NCBI RefSeq assembly: GCF_900637295.1
Contig: NZ_LR134363.1
Span: 2,914,001-2,978,000, forward strand
From: Actinomyces slackii
Lineage (GTDB): Bacteria; Actinomycetota; Actinomycetes; Actinomycetales; Actinomycetaceae
DNA length: 64,000 nt
Reading direction: 5' to 3'
Part shown: positions 30,064-39,045 of the stretch, in pieces
Layout: the number at the start of each line of letters is the position of its first letter
How positions within the stretch are numbered: position 1 is the first letter of the stretch
Notes under the pieces: model-generated
What the model was told of the DNA's origin: nothing
What the model saw: the letters and a program-made list of their open reading frames with translations, nothing else
The model's database searches: none
Position numbers and translations under genes: made by a program

Positions 30064-31458
30064 CCGATTCCTCCCAGAGTCTCCTGGTTGATCGACCCGC
30101 GATCCACAAAATGACCCAGCCCCTTCGCTCCGCCCCCATTACAAGGACATCCTCACTACTACGAGCCAGTCCGCCAGCATGCCCAGCAACGGTACTCCGT
30201 CTCTTGCGGTTCATCCGCTCCAAGACTCTCCCTATCACCACCCCAACTGGGGCGCCTGTATCCAGGCATGCCTTCCCACGTTCCACGCAAGAGCCGCAGA
30301 TCAGGCTCACGCCGCCTCCATGCCGGGCACCGCCTGGCCAGCAATACGGGCCCTCCGCCAGACTCATCCCAGGCCAAAAAGTAACACCCGGTTCTGATGC
30401 CACCTATTCAATAACGACACGTCAACAGCGGTTCGCTCGCGCTCGTCTTCCTGATCCCCACCTGACGCCTACACCCGGCGCCTTTTCCACATCGCTCACC
30501 ACGCTCCCGTCACCAGTCGCGCAGCATGCGGCGGTTTGAAGCCTCCGCCCGCACAGCGGCTCCGAAGGGCCAGACCCCTTCATCTCTCACGCAGCCTCAA
30601 GCACAGCACCGCATCACCTACACACGCATGCAGCACCCCACCCTTCGTGGCACACCTTTTTTCAAGAACTCGTTCTCCTGACGCAGCTCGCGGACCTCGC
30701 GCCGAAGCCGAGTGATCTCAGCCGCCTCCGCGGCTGCCTCCTTCTCCTGATCCGTGGCGTGCTCCTTCCTGTGCTTAGCGACCTAGTTGCCCACCGTCTG
30801 AGCCACCAGACCATAGGAGGCCGCCACCGACGCTATCGACCGCTCCTTGTCGATCACCTCGCGCACCACTTGTTCCTTGAACTCCTCAGAGTACTTCGCC
30901 CTTGACATGGCTCCATCCTATCGAATCAAAGGAAGACGAAAATCCTCCCCTGTCCGAAAAACACCACTCACCCCAAACCCGTCTGGACGACCGATTACAC
31001 AGCTTCAACACCTTTACTCTTGGGAACCACAAGTATGTAATAGACACTCATTCCATGCACCCCTATCTATGCAGAGAGCGGTAAGAAGAAAATACTGATC
31101 CGCTGCCCAACTCCCAAAAAATTGACGTTGAAGAGCGCCACATCCGACAGGAAAACGCACCGCGAAGTCTCCGTCTAGGTCAATAGTCACCTCAATATCC
31201 CTGAATCGCAGCCGACTTTTCTCAAGTGAAAACCATGCTTTATATGCAGACTCTTTTATACTAAAAAGTAGGCTATCTACGAAAACTCTATCAGTTAAAA
31301 CACTCAACTTGGCTGTCATCGCTAGTTCTCTTGCCGACGCTATCCTATTTAGAACTCCAGCCTTCAATGGCCGATTTATTTCAGCATCTATCCCGATGGT
31401 CGAGACTTCCCGGCGCAGTGCCACGGCTGCAGCATGGTAACCGTTTCTGTGAGTCATA

Positions 31459-32362
31459 GGGTGTTATTCATGTGGGGGTTACCAGCCTGTTCTGTAGAGT
31501 TCGAGTTTGGTGATCAGGGTGATGATGCTGGGGAGCTCTGCCAGGCGGTGGCGGTAGCCGGTGGATAGGATCTTCCATTTCTTCAGCGTCGCGATGGTGT
31601 GCTCGATGGCGGCGCGCGTGGATGACACGGCTCTGTTGAAGTCTTTCTCCCATTCCAGACGATCTCTTCCCGGCGTCTTCTTGATGGGGGTCAGTGCGCC
31701 ATGAGCGGTGTATGCGGTATCGGCGATCCAATCGGCGCCGGTGAGGATCGTGTCCCAGCCGCACAGGCTCAAGGCGGCGCTGTCGTGACGTGAGCCGGGC
31801 ACCGGGTCCGAGACCGCCACCAGGGTGGCGTCGGTGGTGGCGGCGACCTGGACATTCAGGCACTGGGCATGGTGCTTGCCCGAGTAGTTGGCCTTCTCGA
31901 CCTGCCTGCCGGCTGCGGGCCTGTTACCAGTGGGGATCGGCGTGCCATCAACGAGCAGCAGGCTGCCCTGAGCCACTGCCTGGGACAGAGAGATCCCACT
32001 CATGGCCAGCACATGGGTCAGCAAGGGGACCATGCGCCTCCAGATCCTGGAGACGGTGGGCTGGGAGACGCCGCACATGTCGGCGGCCAGGGCCTGGGAG
32101 ATGTTATGGCGCGCCAGAATCAAGGTCAACTCCACCTGCTGCCTGAGCCCCAGGCGGTAGCCCAATAGACTCTGGCCCCGAGATTCGAGCACCTCTTCGA
32201 TGCGCCCGACAAGCTCATCGATATCCTCATCGCACAGCCCCGTGGTAGACTCGTAATGCATCGGCCGCCTCCCCAAGAGAATCGAGTGTGGTAACCCAAT
32301 TCTCTCCCGAGACGGCCGATGCACCAACTAACGACACGAACAAACCCCCATGAATAACACCC
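31459..32362 (-). mobile_element. 904-bp IS5/ISL2-type insertion sequence, copy 1
   Basis: The terminal inverted repeats begin GGGTGTTATTCATG at 31459 and end with its complement at 32362. It is flanked by ATA direct repeats (31456-31458 and 32363-32365), a 3-bp target duplication. It encodes one transposase. The second copy at 53413-54316 has the same length and orientation. Confidence 0.93.
31479..32261 (-). CDS. IS5/ISL2-group DDE transposase (copy 1)
   Basis: 260 residues from the ATG at 32261, preceded by GGGGAGG. An N-terminal helix-turn-helix (ADMCGVSQPTVSRIWRR) is followed by a DDE_Tnp_4 catalytic domain: LLVDGTPI, GADWIADTAY and RAAIEHTIATLKKW supply the D, D and E. Looks intact and is probably responsible for both copies in this window. 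Confidence 0.92.
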   Translation of the reverse strand: MHYESTTGLCDEDIDELVGRIEEVLESRGQSLLGYRLGLRQQVELTLILARHNISQALAADMCGVSQPTVSRIWRRMVPLLTHVLAMSGISLSQAVAQGSLLLVDGTPIPTGNRPAAGRQVEKANYSGKHHAQCLNVQVAATTDATLVAVSDPVPGSRHDSAALSLCGWDTILTGADWIADTAYTAHGALTPIKKTPGRDRLEWEKDFNRAVSSTRAAIEHTIATLKKWKILSTGYRHRLAELPSIITLITKLELYRTGW

Positions 32363-32637
32363 ATACTTCCTACAATCCCGCAAGGCCACACAGGTTCGCC
32401 ATTTCCACATGGCACCATTGACGCACGATCGAAGCCAAGCTTCGCCAGAGCGATCTCTGCACAAGCTCTCACTGAAGTAAATTCCCTAATTCTTTTTTTG
32501 TGTGCAGTTCTCATGTAGGAAATCTCTTCAGGATAGAGCTGAGCGTAAAGGCTTCCACGAGCCTCTGCGACAGACACCTGAGGAAGCACTAAGGACCCCA
32601 TTGACGCCCTCACTGTGTAGGTTTGTCTATCATGCAT

Positions 32638-33255
32638 AATGTTTATCCCTTCACCAGTTCTTTTATACTAGAAAGGAAGTCATACGAGCCGAAAAAGAAC
32701 CAAGCTTTTACATGTCGGTTTTCTACTCAGCATTACTTCACAACTACGCAGGTAACTTGTGGTGAACAGTTCGCTCTATAACCAGTCAGCATGTCGAAGC
32801 GTAAAGTGCCCCATGATGAACGGATGCACAAAGAGAAACGTGCTGAATGCAGGCGCCTTGTAGGTGGAACGGTCACGCAGAACCAGATGCGTCCCCAGCT
32901 TCCTGGACCCAGACTCGCCGATTTAATAAGGAAACACAGAAAACTAACTCTGCATCGCTAAGAATAATTCTTATGATCTCACAGTTTGTTAGGACGCCTG
33001 TATCCGCGAACATAGTGGCCGCACCAAGACACTGTGTCGTTGCTAAAACTGCTTGTCAGCTAACATACACACAAGTCCACCGAACTCCGTTCATCGCTAC
33101 CACTAGAACTTTCTAAGGGCCATCATGTCAAGCCCGACGCATATCGCATACCCTGTCCATCAACCGCCGGTTCTTAGACAGTTTTCTCCACTCTCAAGAC
33201 TGCGGCTAACAAACTACCTACTGGGAACTACCAACACGCAGCAAACCAGAGGGGT
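32638..33255. other. AT-rich spacer between the DAHP synthase and PPTase genes
   Basis: No recognisable gene. A 56-codon plus-strand frame (32791-32961, starting MSKRKVPHDER) has no ribosome site I trust. The stretch probably holds the terminator of the main operon and the promoter of the PPTase gene, although no clean hairpin is visible. Confidence 0.5.
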
Positions 33256-34596
33256 TTACTCGTTGCGAAGCATCTCTGCAACTTCGAAGGCCATCTCAAG
33301 CGATTGTTCATGATTGAGCCTGGGGTCGACGAGCGTCTCATAACGCTCACTCAGATTAGCTTCGCCGATCTGAGCGCCTCCGCCGAGTACTTCAGTCACG
33401 TCATTACCAGTAAGCTCGATATGAATGCCGCCAGGAATCGTGCCTAGCGCTTTGTGAACCTCAAAGAAACCTCGGACTTCGTCTATGATCGCATCGAAGC
33501 GACGTGTCTTGTAATTACCCCTGGACACGATCGTGTTGCCATGCATCGGGTCAGCTATCCAGGTAACGGGACGGCCGTCAACACTTGCAGCTTCTATCAG
33601 CCTAGGTAGAACGTCACGAATACGGTTCGAACCCATCCGAGTTATGAAGGTAAGACGACCCGGATCACCCGCCGGGTTGAGCCGCTCAATCAGCGACGAA
33701 ACTTCGAGAGGACTAGTGGCAGGCCCAATCTTAACAGCCACTGGGTTGACAACGCTAGAAAGAAAAGATACATGGGCGTGTTCAGGGCTACGGGTCCGCT
33801 CACCGATCCACAGCAGATGTCCGCTAGCACAGTAGCGTTGTCCCGACAGGAAGTCATTACGAACCATAGAATCTTCATACTCCAACTGCAAAGCCTCATG
33901 GGAAGCGTACAGGTGCACCTGACGTAGCGTATCAAAATCGACTCCTGCAGCTTCCATGAACCGCATCGCGCGATCGATTTCGTCTGCGAAGTCCTCAAAG
34001 CGCATGTATGCTGGATTACTTGTGAATCCCTGATTCCAAGAATGCACTCTACGTAAGTCTGCATATCCGCCTGTCGTAAAAGCACGTATAATGTTTAATG
34101 TAGTTCCAGCCCGTAGATAGGCTTCCAACATACGGGAAGGATCGGGCGTACGAGCCTCGCTTGTGAAATCGTACCCATTTATGGAATCACCGCGATAGAC
34201 AGGAAGACTAACACCATCACGAGTCTCGACATCAATGCTACGAGGCTTAGCATACTGACCTGCGATACGGCCAATCTTCACAACAGGCATGGAAGCACCA
34301 TAAGTCAGAACGGCAGCCATTTGAAGAATAGTCTGGACCTTACGCCGTATACTTTCAACGCTATCGTAGAAGGACTCGGCACAGTCGCCGCCCATAAGGA
34401 CAAAACTACGTCCACGCCCTGCCTCAGCCATGCATTTACGAAGAGAATCGACTTCTCCACCAAATACGAGTGGTGGTCGCGACCGCAAATCGGTCAAGAC
34501 TGCCTTTAACGCATCTGTGTCAGGGTAAATAGGCTGTTGAGCGGCCGGCAGCTCCCTCCAAAATGATGGGTATTCTGCACGTTTATTATCAACCAA
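33256..34596 (-). CDS. Class II DAHP synthase (plant/PhzC type)
   Basis: 446 residues starting at TTG 34596, with GGAGG 4 bases upstream; the frame remains open to 34686 but that would overlap the previous gene. Family blocks: LPAAQQPIYPD, GGDCAESF (metal-binding Cys), KIGRIAGQYAKPRS, HLLWIGERTR, NPVAVKIGP and DPMHGNT. Condenses phosphoenolpyruvate and erythrose-4-phosphate, the entry into the shikimate pathway. A class II copy inside a biosynthetic cluster usually raises chorismate supply for a chorismate-derived product; here PabAB and PabC-like genes sit directly upstream. Confidence 0.93.
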   Translation of the reverse strand: MVDNKRAEYPSFWRELPAAQQPIYPDTDALKAVLTDLRSRPPLVFGGEVDSLRKCMAEAGRGRSFVLMGGDCAESFYDSVESIRRKVQTILQMAAVLTYGASMPVVKIGRIAGQYAKPRSIDVETRDGVSLPVYRGDSINGYDFTSEARTPDPSRMLEAYLRAGTTLNIIRAFTTGGYADLRRVHSWNQGFTSNPAYMRFEDFADEIDRAMRFMEAAGVDFDTLRQVHLYASHEALQLEYEDSMVRNDFLSGQRYCASGHLLWIGERTRSPEHAHVSFLSSVVNPVAVKIGPATSPLEVSSLIERLNPAGDPGRLTFITRMGSNRIRDVLPRLIEAASVDGRPVTWIADPMHGNTIVSRGNYKTRRFDAIIDEVRGFFEVHKALGTIPGGIHIELTGNDVTEVLGGGAQIGEANLSERYETLVDPRLNHEQSLEMAFEVAEMLRNE

Positions 34597-34669
34597 GGGG
34601 CCTCCATATATCTCGAAGAAGATGTCCGCGGACAACGGATGTAGCAAAGGAAAACAACCGAAGTCACAA

Positions 34670-35389
34670 CTAAATCTTGTCCGCAAGCTCCCACAGGAGC
34701 GAATTTAACCACGATACATCAATTGAACAAGATAGAGAGCTCTTGACATTCTCAGTCACATCACTATCGCAATCAAAAAAACTCCATTCGGTGACATACC
34801 TAACACCAGAGAAAGCATTCAAAAATAAAACCTCCGTACCTAATAACTCCTCTATAGAGAAGCCTTCGGATTCTATCTCCACTCGAAATCCACTATCGGA
34901 AACGATATCCGCAACTTGTTCGACTGTGACGGAGCGCATAGCTCTAGGATGATGTCCTATGGTCACCACCGAGCCAGCTACAAGAAGCAGACTCGAAAAT
35001 ATGCCTTCGATGACGAACCCGTGCTTGTCAACTAAGAGGCCCTCATCGCATCCACGCTTATGTGATATCGTCATTCTAGAGCGTAACCAGGCTAAGTCAG
35101 GCCCCTTGACCAGCGGCGCAACACGTTCGTCACAATGTCCACACGCATCAACGATAATGCTACTAGAAAAAGGCCTATCGGGGCGCATATCAAGCTCAAT
35201 AGCGCTGTCCGAACAATAGACGATAGGGTTGCAGCTGCGTACGCCTTGACGTTCGAGGACCTCCCACTTGGCCTTAAGCATGTTTCGAAACTTGTTCGAG
35301 CGATAACCATTAAGCCCCAAGCGTCTTAGATGACCATCAAAATTGCGCACACGCCCCTCAACCATGCGAAAGGAGGTTACCTTCAACAC
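34670..35389 (-). CDS. Aminotransferase class IV protein, probable 4-amino-4-deoxychorismate lyase
   Basis: 239 residues, GTG at 35389 with GGGAG 7 bases upstream. SFRMVEGRVRNFDGHLRRL matches the N-terminal pattern of class-IV PLP proteins. The PLP lysine is probably that in VKGPDLAWL, followed by the VDKHGFVIEG strand. In this context (next to PabAB) the likely reaction is elimination of pyruvate from aminodeoxychorismate to give 4-aminobenzoate. A D-amino-acid or branched-chain aminotransferase role is less likely given the neighbours. It ends 73 bases before the DAHP synthase start. Confidence 0.78.
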   Translation of the reverse strand: MLKVTSFRMVEGRVRNFDGHLRRLGLNGYRSNKFRNMLKAKWEVLERQGVRSCNPIVYCSDSAIELDMRPDRPFSSSIIVDACGHCDERVAPLVKGPDLAWLRSRMTISHKRGCDEGLLVDKHGFVIEGIFSSLLLVAGSVVTIGHHPRAMRSVTVEQVADIVSDSGFRVEIESEGFSIEELLGTEVLFLNAFSGVRYVTEWSFFDCDSDVTENVKSSLSCSIDVSWLNSLLWELADKI

Positions 35390-35440
35390 TGTGACTCCCG
35401 AAACGTTGCCATCGCCTAAAGCTCACAAACCAGCCTTCTA

Positions 35441-36157
35441 TTATGCCTTTGCGGCGGCAATCCGAACAGCAGGTCGAACACGCATTGGCGAACTTCCTCG
35501 AGTTGGCTTACCTAGCCGCTGCCGAACCTGGCCGTGGAGAACCGTGCCAGATGCGACCTTTCCGTCAACAAGACCCTCACCAACGAACAGAGTGCTTGTC
35601 CAGCGGGCACGCAATTCAGAATCCGGAGAAACCAAGTTTTGCAACACGAGCGAGCACCAAAGCTGGCGAGTCATCAACCTACGAGTATCCACTCCATCAA
35701 TGGAGTACACTCCCTGGTGAGCAGACACCACGTCGTTGTAACTTCCCATGGCGAGCCCAGCGTCGGAAACAACCGTCGCAAAAAGTGTCCACGGTGAATC
35801 CAGGTCAGCATTGTTCACTCCTTCTCCGAGACGCTCATCTACGAAGTCAGGTACGACAATCTCAGTCTGATCACTTCGCACATACTCTTGCAACTTGGGC
35901 CGTACATCAAAAAGATTTGGCGAAGTTACCAACAATGCGCCATAATGTACGGAGTCCGCGAACTTACATTCAGCGAAGTTAGCAGACATCAACTTGCACA
36001 CACGATCGAGCTTGCTCCAGGTATCCTGTCTAAAGGCTCCGGCGAGGTAATCCTCAGTCGGTTGCGGTACACCAGCCTCAGCGAGTGCCTCCAGCACGGA
36101 ATCATTAGTGTTCCAGCCACTAGCAACTAGGCTCTTGAGGTAGCAATTGTCAGACAT
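35441..36157 (-). CDS. Unknown protein inside the polyketide/4-aminobenzoate operon
   Basis: 238 residues, ATG at 36157 with GGAGAG upstream, same strand as its neighbours and only 70 and 51 bases from them. I do not recognise a family. It is soluble, with no signal peptide or membrane segment, Asp/Val-rich and acidic in the middle, with a basic C-terminal end. Blocks that look conserved-like: a DSPWTLFATVVSDAGLAM stretch and LFVGEGLVDGKV. Its placement between pabAB and pabC argues for a role in handling or activating 4-aminobenzoate, but that is only a positional guess. Confidence 0.7.
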   Translation of the reverse strand: MSDNCYLKSLVASGWNTNDSVLEALAEAGVPQPTEDYLAGAFRQDTWSKLDRVCKLMSANFAECKFADSVHYGALLVTSPNLFDVRPKLQEYVRSDQTEIVVPDFVDERLGEGVNNADLDSPWTLFATVVSDAGLAMGSYNDVVSAHQGVYSIDGVDTRRLMTRQLWCSLVLQNLVSPDSELRARWTSTLFVGEGLVDGKVASGTVLHGQVRQRLGKPTRGSSPMRVRPAVRIAAAKA

Positions 36158-36227
36158 GTCTACTCTCCTTGATGTCGCTTCACAGTGCGGTAAATGCCGT
36201 ATGCGGCCGACCAGGCTGCATTGTCGA

Positions 36228-38294
36228 TTATAAGAACACTCTCACCAGTGCCTTGGCCTTCAACAACATCTCTCGATACTCTTCGTCCGGATCAGAGTCA
36301 AGAACAATCGCACCTCCAGATCCTATCCCGATCTCATCATCGTAGGCGACTGCCGTTCTAATAACAACGTTCAGGTCTGCCGCCCCATCGTACGAGAGGT
36401 AACCTATGCTACCAGAGTAAATCCCCCGAGCAGAAGTCTCTAGGCGATCAATAATGTCTGTTGTTCGCACCTTTGGTGCCCCTGTCATCGAGCCAGGCGG
36501 AAAACTTGCCTGGATGGCGTCGATCGTGTCGCGATCGTCACGAATATCTCCGCGAATAGTAGACACCAACTGATGGACTGTCTCGTACGACTCGACCATC
36601 ATATAGTCGGGAACCGTAACCGAGCCAGGTTTACACACGCGACCCAGATCGTTACGCACCAAATCGACGATCATAAGATTCTCGGCAACAGTCTTTCTAT
36701 CCGCTGCCAACGCTTCTCTTCGCTTAGAGTCGGTAGCTGGGTCAAGGCTACGAGGAGCTGTTCCTTTAATGGGACGACTTCTAACCACGCCGTCGGAACT
36801 CACGGTTAGAAAACACTCAGGCGAGCTGCAGTAAACCGTAAGCCCGCCGAGTTTAAGGAACGCTGCATACGGAGCTGGGTTCGAGGCGCGGAGCTCAAAG
36901 TACTTCCGCAAACTCGCATCATCATCATAGCCTGCATGAAGAATATTAGTCAGGCATACTTCATAGGTGTTCCCCTTGTGGAGTTCAGACTTAATCTTTG
37001 AGATTTGCTCGACATAGTCATCTCTTGACCGTGCTAGCTTGCGAACAAAATTGTCATCGGGAAGCTCGGAAGAACATGAAACGGTCGTGCTTCCGCTCTC
37101 AGACGCAGTGTTGTCTTTCCCGAGCCTACTGCTCCACTCCTGAAAGCTGTCACGCAGTTGCTCAGGCCAACTTGCTCCGTCTGCGCTGTCGCCGATCTCG
37201 ACAGCGTAGGCACGGTCTTCGACGTGATCCAACACCACATAATTAAGGCTCTTCACCCAGATAGAATCCGGAGTCGATGCTGAGTGAAATGCATTAAGGC
37301 CACACTTGGCCTTCATCTCATAACCGAAATACCCCACGTAGCCACCTTTGAATGTTCCGGGAATAGCACTCATGTTGCTAATCTTCGGCTGCCGCAACTT
37401 GCTCTTTAAATAACCAAATACATCAGTATGCAGCCTCTCTCTCACCAATCCGTCGCGCTCGATCGTCAGTACATCGGCTTCAGCAGAATCATAACGAACT
37501 AGGTCGTTTCTCAAGACTCCTGCAGGCACAAAATATGAGTATTTGGCGTTCGCATTCGAAACGCGGGCACAATCTAGCCAAACCCAATTTCCATACATAC
37601 AGTCAAAGAACTCCGCCAGCTTAACGCCATCCGCGTTGCTAGAGAGCTGTAATACGTTAGCGTAGCGAACTAACTCATCGTCACGAAATTTACTATCCAC
37701 CTTCCCATGATCAACGAGCCAATCCAGCGCCAGATTTAAAAAATTAGCAATAATCTGTTCGCCATAGGTCGTTGCAACAGACTCAGGATGAAACTGAACC
37801 CCCCAGTGAGGACGCCGACGGTGTCGCAGGCCCATCACCAGTCCATCGCTTTCAGACCGTGCTATCACCTTCATGTCATCGGAGACCGGTTCGCTAACTG
37901 ACAAAGAGTGGTATCTAACAGCCGAAAAACGACGCGGTACACCCGCGAAGAGCGGGTCACCATAGTGCACCATACCTCCTACAAACCCATGGAGCGGCTC
38001 AGGAGCCTCTACGACCCTTCCCTGCGCAGCGACAGCGAGTCCCTGATGGCCAAGGCATACTCCGAGCACTGGGAGCTCGGGAAGGCTGTACACAGTGGAC
38101 GCATAACCAAAATCTCCAAGGTTAGCAGGATTGCCAGGACCTGGCGACACGACCACCGCATGAAACATGCTAAAATTCATGACTCTCAGACTGTCATCAT
38201 CGTTTTTAAGCACCTGCACATCTCCAAAACGTGCAAGAACCTGGTACAGATTGTAGGTGTAGGAATCATAATTGTCGATGAGAAGAATCTTCAT
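36228..38294 (-). CDS. pabAB: Aminodeoxychorismate synthase, PabA-PabB fusion
   Basis: 688 residues from the second ATG (38294), which has CGGAGC 8 bases upstream. Residues about 1-195 are a class I glutamine amidotransferase (PGPGNP, GVCLGHQ with the nucleophile Cys, HPES). About 300-688 are the chorismate-binding PabB half (PIKGTAPR, VDLVRNDLGRV, PGSMTGAPK, GSGGAIV). The Lys in PIKGT is the residue that marks ADC synthases, in contrast to PIAGT of anthranilate synthases. Converts chorismate plus glutamine to 4-amino-4-deoxychorismate. The order amidotransferase then synthase differs from phenazine PhzE (reverse order). First dedicated step toward 4-aminobenzoate. Confidence 0.93.
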   Translation of the reverse strand: MKILLIDNYDSYTYNLYQVLARFGDVQVLKNDDDSLRVMNFSMFHAVVVSPGPGNPANLGDFGYASTVYSLPELPVLGVCLGHQGLAVAAQGRVVEAPEPLHGFVGGMVHYGDPLFAGVPRRFSAVRYHSLSVSEPVSDDMKVIARSESDGLVMGLRHRRRPHWGVQFHPESVATTYGEQIIANFLNLALDWLVDHGKVDSKFRDDELVRYANVLQLSSNADGVKLAEFFDCMYGNWVWLDCARVSNANAKYSYFVPAGVLRNDLVRYDSAEADVLTIERDGLVRERLHTDVFGYLKSKLRQPKISNMSAIPGTFKGGYVGYFGYEMKAKCGLNAFHSASTPDSIWVKSLNYVVLDHVEDRAYAVEIGDSADGASWPEQLRDSFQEWSSRLGKDNTASESGSTTVSCSSELPDDNFVRKLARSRDDYVEQISKIKSELHKGNTYEVCLTNILHAGYDDDASLRKYFELRASNPAPYAAFLKLGGLTVYCSSPECFLTVSSDGVVRSRPIKGTAPRSLDPATDSKRREALAADRKTVAENLMIVDLVRNDLGRVCKPGSVTVPDYMMVESYETVHQLVSTIRGDIRDDRDTIDAIQASFPPGSMTGAPKVRTTDIIDRLETSARGIYSGSIGYLSYDGAADLNVVIRTAVAYDDEIGIGSGGAIVLDSDPDEEYREMLLKAKALVRVFL

Positions 38295-38340
38295 TGTGCT
38301 GCTCCGATTCATGGTTGTTGCTGAACTATAGTACTACTCT

Positions 38341-39045
38341 CTATCCGCATCCTCCAGCATGCCCTTCAGCAGATACGTCGTGAGAAGTCGGTTCAGTTGA
38401 TCTGTCACCAAGCGATCGTGGCTGGGCCTCCTGACACCGTTCTCTGTAGCACGCCTCAGCGTCATCCAGCCTGTCATAGCCCCAAAAAGGTTCGCGTCCG
38501 ACCTTGAATAATGGAACTCCAAACACACCGTCTTTGTCCATCCGTGTCGCAACCATGTCGAGCACATTGTGCCGAGTACTATCCGTAGCTCTAGGGTGCG
38601 ATCCAACGCTCTCCAGCACGCTCATCAACTCCGATTCACTACCCACGTCGAGACCCTTAGTCCACCTTGCCCGACTGATGGCCATAACCAGACGCTTGCC
38701 CATCTTCTGATCTTCATCAAGCACCTGTTGGCAAAGCACCGTGCTTATCTCCCAATTGACTGCTGTGTCGATCGGCCATGTAATTCGCTCGATGCCGTGC
38801 TTCAAAGCAAGCCGACGAACATCCCTAAGAATATAGAGGTGCTTAGCCTTGCTCATAGGTGTATAGTGAAATCTGACACCGTCCGCTTCAAGGCGCTCTT
38901 GAGTGCCCTTCTGAGGCTCAAAGAACATTCTCATTGTAGACACGTCGAGCAGCCTGCTGCATCCGTCTTGTGCAGCACGCTCTAACGCAAGCCAAGAATA
39001 TGGGCTTCGTATTGAAGCGTACCAAACGACATCTTTCTCAATCAT
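38341..39045 (-). CDS. DsbA-like/kappa-GST family isomerase (2-hydroxychromene-2-carboxylate isomerase type)
   Basis: 234 residues; the ATG overlaps the ketoreductase stop by 4 bases. The N-terminal thioredoxin-fold start is VWYASIRSPYSWLALER, with SPYSWLA at the usual active-site Ser. The C-terminal GVFGVPLFKVGREPFWGYDRLD is the classic ending of HCCA isomerases. The last 30 residues are extra and polar. Relatives isomerise double bonds with a thiol cofactor; in a polyene cluster it could set E/Z geometry. That role is inferred from context, and actinobacteria would use mycothiol, not glutathione. Confidence 0.82.
   Translation of the reverse strand: MIEKDVVWYASIRSPYSWLALERAAQDGCSRLLDVSTMRMFFEPQKGTQERLEADGVRFHYTPMSKAKHLYILRDVRRLALKHGIERITWPIDTAVNWEISTVLCQQVLDEDQKMGKRLVMAISRARWTKGLDVGSESELMSVLESVGSHPRATDSTRHNVLDMVATRMDKDGVFGVPLFKVGREPFWGYDRLDDAEACYRERCQEAQPRSLGDRSTEPTSHDVSAEGHAGGCG

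Larger units (their letters stand above)
28722..30655 (-). mobile_element. Group II intron, 1934 bases
   Basis: The 5' end at 30655 begins GTGTGCC, the group II consensus. The 3' end at 28722 reads CTACCCGAC, an AY terminus. Removing it joins AAAAAAG to CGGCCGCC and restores the orfA frame exactly, which fixes both boundaries. About 590 bases of ribozyme domains I-III lie upstream of the reverse transcriptase in domain IV; domains V and VI follow the stop. No gene other than the RT lies in 30064-30655. Confidence 0.92.
28690..30908 (-). pseudogene. IS3 orfA, split by the intron and carrying an amber codon
   Basis: Exon 1 is 30908-30656 (ATG at 30908) and exon 2 is 28721-28690. Joining them restores a continuous frame across LKK-AAAFFAKNDQ and a stop that overlaps orfB, the normal IS3 arrangement. 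Codon 42 is TAG where VGNW is expected (TGG to TAG), so even the spliced message would be truncated. Confidence 0.87.
27776..30965 (-). mobile_element. IS3-family element interrupted by a group II intron
   Basis: Bounded by the inverted repeat GGTGTTTTTCGGAC (27776-27789) and its complement (30952-30965). It has the two-frame IS3 plan: orfA (helix-turn-helix plus leucine zipper) overlapping orfB (rve/DDE integrase) by GTGA. orfA carries an amber codon and the intron; orfB carries two frameshifts. I could not find a convincing target duplication, so one flank may be rearranged. It marks the left boundary of the island, about 110 bases past icd. Confidence 0.85.
31014..32637 (-). pseudogene. 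Sfp/EntD-type 4'-phosphopantetheinyl transferase, split by a 904-bp IS
   Basis: The N-terminal part is 32637-32363 and the C-terminal part 31458-31014. Deleting the IS (31459-32362) and one ATA copy gives a continuous 238-residue protein reading GIVGSM-THRNGY, then VSTIGIDAE and FSIKESAYKAWF. These are the substrate-binding GSxTH and the Mg-binding GIDAE and KES motifs of Sfp/EntD enzymes. The intact gene would have loaded phosphopantetheine onto the ACP encoded at 43296-43538. The C-terminal fragment also happens to start with an ATG created at the junction but lacks the substrate-binding half. Confidence 0.93.

Noticed and set aside
27776-30965. A target duplication of the first IS3 element
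   Set aside because: The bases next to the inverted repeats (CT before, ACT after) do not match convincingly.
31014-31457. The C-terminal PPTase fragment as a complete small gene
   Set aside because: Its ATG lies at the IS junction; the protein lacks the substrate-binding half, which is found beyond the IS.
32791-32961. A 56-codon plus-strand frame in the DAHP synthase-PPTase spacer
   Set aside because: No convincing ribosome site, no family resemblance, and it lies opposite to the surrounding operon.
33256-38294. A phenazine cluster (PhzC + PhzE)
   Set aside because: Amidotransferase precedes synthase (reverse of PhzE), the PIKGT lysine marks ADC synthase, and phzB, D, F and G homologues are absent.
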